From assembly GCA_026671195.1 (NCBI GenBank), contig JAPOHD010000010.1:109034-173033 (forward strand): DNA of 64,000 nt, read 5' to 3'. This stretch comes from Draconibacterium aestuarii. GTDB lineage: Bacteria > Bacteroidota > Bacteroidia > Bacteroidales > Prolixibacteraceae. The notes under the pieces were generated by a model. That model was not told the origin of the DNA and did no database searches. It was given only the letters and a program-made list of their open reading frames with translations. The position numbers and the translations under genes were made by a program. Positions 9,900 to 16,377 of the stretch are shown in pieces (position 1 is the first letter of the stretch; each line of letters starts with the position of its first letter).

Positions 9900-9987
9900 T
9901 GCTTCATTTTTTCATTCATAAATCGACTTTACTCTATACTACGGATCAACGTAAAAACGAAAACCGTCAGACTGAGCAAAGTCGAAG

Positions 9988-10245
9988 TCAAATTTCATAT
10001 TCAATCGGCGTTTCTTTAACACGACCGAAGTTGGTTTTGTTCCAGGCCCGCTCATGAAAAAAGTAAAGTATCATTTTTGTAAATACTTCAACTCCTCCAA
10101 TTGTTACTGCAAAATTTATATCTCCAACTACAATCCACGATATTATTATGGTATCGATGGTTCCGAGTGTTCGCCACGAAATTGTTTTCAGAATACTCCG
10201 TCTCTTTCGATCAACCAGTTTTACATCATTTTCGACTCTACCCAT
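9988..10245 (-). CDS. DUF2061 small membrane protein, first gene of the sulfite/siroheme operon
   Basis: An 85-residue protein that matches the DUF2061 pattern: a basic N-terminus with RRSILKTISWRTLGTIDT, a hydrophobic helix IIISWIVVGDINFAVTIGG, and a second helix ending FFHERAWNKTNFGR. The family has no known biochemical role but is often found beside sulfate-assimilation genes. Here it is the first full-length gene after the leader/terminator at 10.35-10.51 kb and is 88 bases upstream of the precorrin-2 dehydrogenase. Confidence 0.88.
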   Translation of the reverse strand: MGRVENDVKLVDRKRRSILKTISWRTLGTIDTIIISWIVVGDINFAVTIGGVEVFTKMILYFFHERAWNKTNFGRVKETPIEYEI

Positions 10246-10349
10246 TTAATTGAGTTGTTTTAAAAAATTTGAATCTCATATTAAATTATCACTCCTACTT
10301 GCCTACTTTTGTTAGATATGCTAAAACCTGCATATAACCGCTTTAAAAT

Positions 10350-10379
10350 AAAAAAGCCCTCCTGCAACTGCAGAAGGGC
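10350..10379 (-). terminator. Rho-independent terminator upstream of the sulfite/siroheme operon (attenuator)
   Basis: On the minus strand GCCCTTCTGCA (10379-10369) pairs with TGCAGGAGGGC (10366-10356): eleven pairs, one of them G-U, with a tiny loop, followed by six U residues, an A and four more U. It lies after the short leader ORF and about 105 bases before DUF2061, in the orientation to stop operon transcription early. The 5' arm can alternatively pair with the end of the leader ORF (10421-10430), which makes it a candidate attenuator. Confidence 0.85.
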
Positions 10380-10406
10380 GAATAAATTATAGTAGTTATG
10401 AGCTAT

Positions 10407-10505
10407 TTACATATCAATATCCTTCTGCAAAAATTCAGTACTGCAACACATACACATCATACATGTCATCGAATTCAATTTTATTTCAGAAGAATTTGTT
10501 TTCAT
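10407..10505 (-). CDS. Cys/Met-rich leader peptide of the sulfite/siroheme operon (32 residues)
   Basis: A short ORF runs from ATG at 10505-10503 to TAA at 10409-10407. Residues 13-21 are M-TCMMCMCC, giving four Cys and four Met codons in nine positions, which is far from random. A good Bacteroidota promoter lies 38 bases upstream and an intrinsic terminator 28 bases downstream, before the sulfur operon. Codons 26-29 (TTGCAGAAGG) are complementary to the terminator 5' arm, and codons 4-7 can pair with the same segment. This is the layout of ribosome-mediated attenuation sensing cysteine, perhaps also methionine. The alternative is a tiny metal-binding peptide; translation has not been shown. 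Confidence 0.72.
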   Translation of the reverse strand: MKTNSSEIKLNSMTCMMCMCCSTEFLQKDIDM

Positions 10506-10542
10506 ATCAATTAATCGCAAAAGTGACTTTTGTCACACTTTG

Positions 10543-10571
10543 CAAATGTAAATCTTTATTTCACACCACAA
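10543..10571 (-). promoter_or_regulatory. Promoter of the sulfite/siroheme operon leader
   Basis: On the minus strand TTG (10571-10569), an 18-base spacer and TACATTTG (10550-10543) match the Bacteroidota -33/-7 consensus. Transcription should begin near 10536. An inverted repeat GTGAC-TTTT-GTCAC (10523-10536) lies at that point and could be an operator or the first hairpin of the transcript. Confidence 0.7.
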
Positions 10572-10832
10572 TGTCTTTTATTGTTTTTTTTTTGTCGGCC
10601 CCAGATTAATTAACATTACCAATAAGCAAAATCCCCCGATCTTAACACATATTTTGTTTTTTCATGACATAAATACTATGAATAGTAAGTATATTATATC
10701 CAGCACTTATTTATAACCATTTCAGACAATAACATTTATTAACAAACCACTATTCAACACTGGATTAAAGTCTTTTACAGAATTTACACGGGAGGGCCAG
10801 ATAATATATTTTTCTGTGCTGATTTATGCCTC

Positions 10833-10862
10833 TTGATTGTTAATAAATTATTACTATTTTTG
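10833..10862 (+). promoter_or_regulatory. Promoter of the EF-G2 gene
   Basis: TTG (10833-10835), a 19-base spacer and TATTTTTG (10855-10862) match the Bacteroidota consensus, about 60 bases before the start codon at 10925. The intervening region 10586-10832 is AT-rich and I see no gene in it. Confidence 0.65.
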
Positions 10863-10924
10863 AGATCCTTGCTTCGAAAAAAGAAGAATACAGGGATTTA
10901 ACAAATCAATAAAACTGATATAAT

Positions 10925-13081
10925 ATGAAGGTTTATAAAACTGAAGAAATTCGGAACATTGCTTTAATCGGTAATGCCGGCAGTGGGAAAACCACCCTTG
11001 CAGAAGCTATGCTTTTTGAGGGTGGAGTTATAAGTCGCAGAGGTGAAGTAACCGCAAAAAATACGGTTTCTGACTACACCCAAATTGAGCAGGATTATGG
11101 CAATTCTGTTTTCTCTACATTATTATATACTGAATACAACGGAAAAAAGATTAATATTTTGGATACTCCCGGGATGGATGATCTTTGCGGAAGCGTTGTA
11201 CAAGCATTAAGTGTTACCGCACTTAGTTTAATTACAATTAATGCATCGAACGGTGTTGAAGCTGGAACAGAAGCCGCCGGTCGCCAGGCCGAACATGCCG
11301 ACACTCCGCTTGTTTTTGTATTCAATCAGTTAGATCACGACAATTCGAATTTCGACAGTACTTTAGACCAATGTAAAGCCGCATTTGGAAACAAAGTTAC
11401 GGTTGTACAATACCCTGTTGATGCGGGCACTTCTTTTTCTTCAATTATCGATGTTTTGAAGATGAAGATGTACAAGTATCCAAAAGACGGTGGCCAACCT
11501 GAAATTCTTGACATCCCTGCTTCTGAAAAAGATAAAGCCGACGAACTACACAACGAATTGGTTGAAATGGCAGCCGAAAACGAAGAAGCTTTAATGGAGC
11601 TGTACTTTGACAAAGGAACACTTTCGGAAGACGAAATGCGCAAAGGAATCAAGCTGGGAATGTTGGAACGTAGTATTTTCCCAGTATTCTGCACCTGTGC
11701 AAAACAAAATAAAGGTGTTGGGCGCTTAATGGAGTTTATCACCAATATCTCTCCTGCTCCGAGCGAGAAAAAGATGACCGAAATTGTTGCCGGGAAACAA
11801 GTAAAAATGGATGCTTCGGATTTACCAAGCATTTTTGTTTTCAAAACAGCAGTTGAACCACACGTTGGCGAGATTACTTTTTTTAAGGTAATGTCGGGAA
11901 CCGTAAAAGAAGGTTTGGATTTAGTAAATAGCAAATCGGGAAATAAAGAGCGCCTCTCACAGGTATTTGTATCGGCCGGTAAAAACCGCGAAAAAGTGGA
12001 ACAACTTGTTGCAGGTGATTTGGGTTGTACGGTTAAATTAAAAGACACCAAATACAACCAGACGTTGTCGCCAAAAGAAGCCGCAATAAAATTCAAAGAA
12101 ATTACATTCCCTGCGTCGCGCCATACAGTTGCTGTAAAAGCCAAAAACGATTCGGACGATGAGAAAGTAGGTGAAATACTAAGTAAAATTAAATACGAAG
12201 ACCCCACCTACGTAATTGAATATTCAAAAGAATTAAAACAATTGCTGGTTCATGGGCAGGGCGAGTATCATTTAAATATTTTAAAATGGTATTTTGATAC
12301 CATCTACAAAATTGATGTTGATTATTTAGCGCCAAAAATTCCTTATCGTGAAACAATTACCAAGTTTGCCCAGGCCGACTACCGTCACAAAAAACAATCG
12401 GGTGGATCGGGTCAATTTGGTGAAGTTCATTTAATTATTGAACCCTACACTCCTGGCTCAGAACCTAAAAAAATGTTCAAATTTGGCGATAAAGAGCAAA
12501 AATTATCTGTTCGCGCCGTTGAAGAACACGAATTACCCTGGGGTGGAAAATTAATCTTCTGCAACTGTATTGTTGGTGGTTCCATCGATGCCCGTTTCCT
12601 TCCGGCTATTTTAAAAGGAATTATGGAAAAAATGAATGAAGGACCTTTAACCGGTTCGTATGCCCGCGATATCCGTGTTTATGTTTATGACGGTAAAATG
12701 CACCCGGTTGATTCAAACGAAATTTCGTTTAAACTTGCCGGACGTAATGCATTCAGCATGGCCTTCAAAAATGCCGGGGCAAAAATTCTTGAGCCTATTT
12801 ACGACCTTGAAGTTTGGACACCATCAGACCGTATGGGTGATGTAATGAGTGACCTTCAGGGGCGTCGTGCCATGATTATGGGTATGGGTTCGGAAAAAGG
12901 CCTGGAGAAAATTTCCGCCAAAGTTCCATTAAAGGAAATGAACAAGTATACCACTTCGCTGAGTTCGATTACAGGTGGACGTGGTGTATTTAAAATGAAA
13001 TTCGACGATTACGAAAAAGTACCTGCAGATGTTCAAGACGAATTGCTGAAAGCATACGAAGCAGAGCAGGAAGAAGAATAG
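10925..13081 (+). CDS. EF-G2-type elongation factor with a non-canonical GTPase site
   Basis: A 718-residue EF-G-family protein with GTPase, domain II, III, IV and V segments in the usual order. G1 is GNAGSGKTT at 16-24. G3 reads DTPGMDD, so the catalytic His after DTPG in canonical EF-G is Met84. G4 is NQLD (134-137) instead of NKxD. The switch-I segment DYGNSV also departs from the usual RGIT. Domain IV has GGSGQFGEVHLIIEP. These changes fit the EF-G2 paralogs of Bacteroides, one of which is reported to act without GTP hydrolysis and to matter during starvation. It is not beside rpsL/rpsG/tuf, as a housekeeping fusA would be. It appears to be monocistronic with its own promoter and terminator. 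Confidence 0.88.
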   Translation: MKVYKTEEIRNIALIGNAGSGKTTLAEAMLFEGGVISRRGEVTAKNTVSDYTQIEQDYGNSVFSTLLYTEYNGKKINILDTPGMDDLCGSVVQALSVTALSLITINASNGVEAGTEAAGRQAEHADTPLVFVFNQLDHDNSNFDSTLDQCKAAFGNKVTVVQYPVDAGTSFSSIIDVLKMKMYKYPKDGGQPEILDIPASEKDKADELHNELVEMAAENEEALMELYFDKGTLSEDEMRKGIKLGMLERSIFPVFCTCAKQNKGVGRLMEFITNISPAPSEKKMTEIVAGKQVKMDASDLPSIFVFKTAVEPHVGEITFFKVMSGTVKEGLDLVNSKSGNKERLSQVFVSAGKNREKVEQLVAGDLGCTVKLKDTKYNQTLSPKEAAIKFKEITFPASRHTVAVKAKNDSDDEKVGEILSKIKYEDPTYVIEYSKELKQLLVHGQGEYHLNILKWYFDTIYKIDVDYLAPKIPYRETITKFAQADYRHKKQSGGSGQFGEVHLIIEPYTPGSEPKKMFKFGDKEQKLSVRAVEEHELPWGGKLIFCNCIVGGSIDARFLPAILKGIMEKMNEGPLTGSYARDIRVYVYDGKMHPVDSNEISFKLAGRNAFSMAFKNAGAKILEPIYDLEVWTPSDRMGDVMSDLQGRRAMIMGMGSEKGLEKISAKVPLKEMNKYTTSLSSITGGRGVFKMKFDDYEKVPADVQDELLKAYEAEQEEE

Positions 13082-13117
13082 ACCATTTTCTAATCCATTT
13101 TACTATAAACTAAAAAG

Positions 13118-13150
13118 CCTCGGTCCTTAAATTGGATCGGGGTTTATTTA
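13118..13150 (+). terminator. Terminator after the EF-G2 gene
   Basis: CCTCGGTCC (13118-13126) pairs with GGATCGGGG (13134-13142) over nine positions with two G-U pairs and a seven-base loop, followed by TTTATTTATA. Confidence 0.7.
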
Positions 13151-13264
13151 TACCGCTATTTATTATTTGCCCAAAGCACTAATTGGAAAAATCAGGAATA
13201 AATTGAAAATTTGCCGAAACAACTTTCCCAAAGTCCACCACAAGCGATTTTTAATTAGCAAGCC

Positions 13265-13732
13265 ATGAAAAAAACAAATACCATGCGTATTCTTGACCGG
13301 GCAAAAGTAGAATACAATGCAATTTCTTACAATGTTGATGAGTCAGACCTAAGTGCTGTTCATGTGGCAGAAAGTTTGAACCAGGATATTTCGAAGGTAT
13401 TTAAAACGCTGGTTCTCGAAGGCGATAAAACAGGTTATATTGTTGCTTGTATTCCAGGTGCAAAAGAAGTTCACCTAAAAAATCTGGCTTCGCTTAGCGG
13501 CAATAAAAAGTGCGTTATGATACCTATGAAAGATATATTAAAAGTAACAGGGTACATCCGCGGAGGCTGTTCTCCATTCGGCATGAAAAAACAGTTTCCG
13601 ACTTTTGTTGACGAAAGCGCAATTCGTTTCGATAAAATATATGTAAGTGCTGGTGTTCGGGGTATACAAATAGAAATAACACCTACCAACCTAATTCGGT
13701 TAACAAATGCAAAAACCGGTCAGTTAACCTAA
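13265..13732 (+). CDS. ybaK: YbaK-type aminoacyl-tRNA deacylase (Cys-tRNA(Pro) deacylase)
   Basis: A 155-residue YbaK/EbsC-domain protein, full length for the family. Visible motifs are the N-terminal AKVEYNAISYNV strand, KVFKTLVLEGDKTGYIVACIPG with the conserved Lys, and GYIRGGCSPFGMKK, the GGxSPxG loop of the active site. Such proteins remove Cys wrongly attached to tRNA-Pro by prolyl-tRNA synthetase. The C-terminus GIQIEITPTNLIRLTNAK is also typical. It is flanked by a terminator upstream and a converging gene downstream, so it is probably monocistronic. The exact tRNA substrate cannot be read from sequence. Confidence 0.92.
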   Translation: MKKTNTMRILDRAKVEYNAISYNVDESDLSAVHVAESLNQDISKVFKTLVLEGDKTGYIVACIPGAKEVHLKNLASLSGNKKCVMIPMKDILKVTGYIRGGCSPFGMKKQFPTFVDESAIRFDKIYVSAGVRGIQIEITPTNLIRLTNAKTGQLT

Positions 13733-13746
13733 AAGCAGATTTGTTG

Positions 13747-14343
13747 TTACCTCTTCTTCAACTCCATCCTGGTTTTATGGAGTTCCATATTCATTTTGGT
13801 ATAGCGGTCGAGCGAATTCTTTTTGTGAGCCTCAAATTCATCCTTTAATTCCTGGTATTCCTTTTTGGTACGAACCGTAACTGTATTGCTTCTTTTGAAC
13901 ATCATAAAAACAATACCAGCCAATACCAAAACGCCAAGAATAAATGTGTACATCGTAAAAGAGTAAACATCTTTATTAATCTGCATTCCCAAAACCTTTA
14001 TCGAATTCTGGTTTTTGATGCTTTCATCAAGCTGCGTCTGAAGCTCCCCGGTTTGACTTTTATTCGTACTCAATTCCTGCTTCAAATCGGCAATCTCAGC
14101 CCGATCATCCTTCGCGGCCTTTTCCAGTAGCTCAATTGAGTCGGTAATTGCCTTGTATAACTCATCAAGCTGTGCCGGTTTCATAAAATAAGAACCATTC
14201 CAGAAATTGACGTTTTGTTTAAACACCTCGAACTGCTGTTCCAGATTCTTCTCACTTTTCCATGCATTTATATCTTTTTTCTGAGCAAAAGACACAAATG
14301 AGACAAACATTAACAGTATTGTATATAAAGCAAATCTTTTCAT
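13747..14343 (-). CDS. Membrane-anchored coiled-coil protein, function unknown
   Basis: 198 residues: a signal peptide (MKRFALYTILLMFVSFVSFAQ), a long coiled coil about 70-115 (ADLKQELSTNKSQTGELQTQ), one membrane helix about 128-147 (FTMYTFILGVLVLAGIVFMM), and a basic cytoplasmic C-terminal coiled coil. It resembles a Bacteroidota family whose members are sometimes annotated as tRNA (guanine-N1)-methyltransferase without any methyltransferase motif being present. Nothing here supports an enzymatic role. It converges on ybaK with only 14 bases between the stops. Confidence 0.8.
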   Translation of the reverse strand: MKRFALYTILLMFVSFVSFAQKKDINAWKSEKNLEQQFEVFKQNVNFWNGSYFMKPAQLDELYKAITDSIELLEKAAKDDRAEIADLKQELSTNKSQTGELQTQLDESIKNQNSIKVLGMQINKDVYSFTMYTFILGVLVLAGIVFMMFKRSNTVTVRTKKEYQELKDEFEAHKKNSLDRYTKMNMELHKTRMELKKR

Positions 14344-14716
14344 CTTATTAAAACGTTTTATTACATGATAGAAATTGGAATTCCCTTATTATTTGAATAC
14401 TTCCTGATTTAGAAAATTCAACATGGTCATTCCTGTTTCTAAATACAAATATTCAATTAACGAACAATCATTACAAATGTTGTATTCTTTCTATGATAAG
14501 CTATCTACATGAACAACTAACACATTTTGCAAGACCTTGCATTTAAAATGATATTCTTAAATTTCACATTAAAGTGCAAATGTAGATAAATCAACTAATT
14601 AATAGTAATAAATCCAGGTCCGACAAACCTGTCTCTAGGGCAAAAACTTCTGCATCGCGCTTAAAAAGAGCGATTCAAAGCACGGTATAAATTTTATTAA
14701 AAAAGTAAAAATAAGC
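14344..14716. other. Intergenic region without recognisable gene
   Basis: AT-rich spacer of 373 bases between two minus-strand genes. The only structure seen is a weak hairpin ATCGC/GCGAT near 14653-14673, possibly a terminator for the T9SS-sorted protein gene. No short ORF with family resemblance was found. Confidence 0.5.
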
Positions 14717-16027
14717 TTAATCTTTATTACGAAAGAGATGGACAAAACCACTTTTTGTTCGTTTTTTCCCATCGCGGCCCCTGCCAACAACATCGTAATA
14801 ATAGACGCCCGGGCTGGCATATTTGCCTCCTATTCTTCCATCCCAAACCGATTCAGTTTTGGCTCCTTCAAATCCTTGAATACTCCCACTTTTCCAATAA
14901 TGCACCCGTCGGCCCCATCGATTATAAATATTAATCTCAAGACTTTTCATAGAAGAAAACCATACAATGAACTGATCGTTATTACCATCGCCATTAGGTG
15001 TAAATACATTGGGAGCACGTATAAAAGAAGTATCCGCAATAATATAATTCTCCAAAGCAAAGGTATCAACACAAGTATACAACTCCGACACATGTTTGGA
15101 AACAAGTTTTACCCAATATGCACCTGAATTTTGGTATGTATATACAGGTGAATCGTCATAAGCTACAAATTCAATGCTATCAACAGGTTCAGGAGAACCT
15201 TCCGACTCAGCAATTATATCATCCATGTTGCGATAAAAAAACCACTCATAATATCCCGCCGATCCGTTTTCTGATTCGTTAATAAAAGTCACCGTTAATG
15301 GAGCCTCTCCTGTCAACTTATTTGAATCAGTCCAGTTGGCATCTACCGAAAACTTAGCTTGTGTTACAATCGATTCGTATGGCGCAACAGAAGTTCCTTC
15401 GCAACCAAATCTATCGAATACAACTAAAGTATAATCTGTATTTTCATAGGGAGGATTGAAAAATTGCATATTTAAAAGTGATGAAATTTTATTACCATCC
15501 ACCTGCCATTCTGCCTGCACATCTTTGTACACCTCCTGTTCAGTATTATCGCTTAAATCGTAATAATTTAATACAGCCGTTTGAAAAGCGCCATGTAACC
15601 AAAACGACTCACAATTTGAATCCGAAATAGATGCTTCCGCCTCCGTCCAGTTGTTAAAAATCCAGGCGCGATCAATGTCAGTTACACCACCCAAAGTTAT
15701 GGTCGATCGATAACAACCATCTGCTAAATTGTTAATTTGTGAACTAGTGGCTTCAGAGCTTTCCTGAAAAAACAATTCAAAAGTACCCGACACCTCGTTA
15801 TACTTTTCCCAAAGAAAGGTTTTTGTTCCCTGCAGCTCAGTAGTTACGGTTAAACTTCCAATTTCTGCCAGCGAATCACTTGCGCAGAAAATAAAGATAT
15901 CGTCGGTTTCAGGAAATACCGGATAGGATGTAACATCGCTAGCGTCGGCTGTAGAGGCAGATATTTGTGCCTGTAATGTACTCGAAAACAGCAGAAGTGT
16001 GATCAGGAAATAAAGACTTCTCTTCAT
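14717..16027 (-). CDS. Secreted PKD-like protein with type IX secretion type-B sorting domain
   Basis: A 436-residue secreted protein. The start at 16027 gives a clean signal peptide (MKRSLYFLITLLLFSSTLQAQ); an upstream in-frame ATG at 16093 falls inside a -7 box and is unlikely. A PKD-like segment (APLTVTFINESENGSAGYYEW) is at about 245-265. The C-terminal ~95 residues are a gliding-motility-associated CHU_C domain: APNVFTPNGDGNNDQFIVW, IYNRWGRRVHYW, WDGR and SPGVYYYDV. That domain directs export through the T9SS and attachment to the cell surface. The ligand is unknown. Confidence 0.92.
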   Translation of the reverse strand: MKRSLYFLITLLLFSSTLQAQISASTADASDVTSYPVFPETDDIFIFCASDSLAEIGSLTVTTELQGTKTFLWEKYNEVSGTFELFFQESSEATSSQINNLADGCYRSTITLGGVTDIDRAWIFNNWTEAEASISDSNCESFWLHGAFQTAVLNYYDLSDNTEQEVYKDVQAEWQVDGNKISSLLNMQFFNPPYENTDYTLVVFDRFGCEGTSVAPYESIVTQAKFSVDANWTDSNKLTGEAPLTVTFINESENGSAGYYEWFFYRNMDDIIAESEGSPEPVDSIEFVAYDDSPVYTYQNSGAYWVKLVSKHVSELYTCVDTFALENYIIADTSFIRAPNVFTPNGDGNNDQFIVWFSSMKSLEINIYNRWGRRVHYWKSGSIQGFEGAKTESVWDGRIGGKYASPGVYYYDVVGRGRDGKKRTKSGFVHLFRNKD

Positions 16028-16090
16028 AAAAAATGGTTCTTTAAGATACAATATTAACGTATAATTTTTATATAATTGTTTCTTCCACCA

Positions 16091-16098
16091 CAAAAATA
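16091..16098 (-). promoter_or_regulatory. -7 box for the T9SS-sorted protein gene
   Basis: TATTTTTG on the minus strand (16098-16091) matches TAnnTTTG. It implies a start near 16084 and a leader of about 57 bases before the ATG at 16027, which supports that start codon. No clear TTG at -33. Confidence 0.5.
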
Positions 16099-16339
16099 GT
16101 AAAATTAAGAGCCTGATATTTTATTCTCACCAAAAGAAGCAGTTTGAACAAAATGGCGCGTCACCCATTTGTTAATAAATGAAGTAAAACTGATCTTCAA
16201 AAAAAGTGAAAGATGATGTACTTTTGTGCTGTAAAATTTATTCTGCAACAACTGCTGAAACCCAACAATTTGAAAGACATTCAATTCCGGAAGTAGATTT
16301 GCATTGAATATACAATTTAAATTGCAGGCAGTTATTGTA

Positions 16340-16347
16340 TATATTTG
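16340..16347 (+). promoter_or_regulatory. -7 box for the UvrD/PcrA gene
   Basis: TATATTTG (16340-16347) matches the Bacteroidota -7 consensus; TTG at 16322-16324 is rather close (15-base spacer). Transcription would start near 16354, so the in-frame TTG at 16345 cannot be the initiation codon and GTG 16378 is preferred. Confidence 0.6.
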
Positions 16348-16377
16348 CCGCACACAACAACAAAAAGAAAAATTAAC

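Noticed and set aside
11335..12207. 290-residue antisense ORF over the EF-G2 gene
   Set aside because: A shadow frame of a well-supported gene; low-complexity Ser/Phe composition typical of antisense frames.
13747..14343. tRNA (guanine-N1)-methyltransferase label used for related proteins
   Set aside because: The protein is a signal-peptide, coiled-coil, single-helix membrane protein with no SAM-binding or SPOUT motif.
16105..16353. 82-residue minus-strand ORF between the T9SS protein and UvrD
   Set aside because: It overlaps promoters of both flanking genes and has no protein-like features.
16345..16377. TTG start for UvrD/PcrA
   Set aside because: It lies within the -7 box; GTG 16378 aligns with the family N-terminus.
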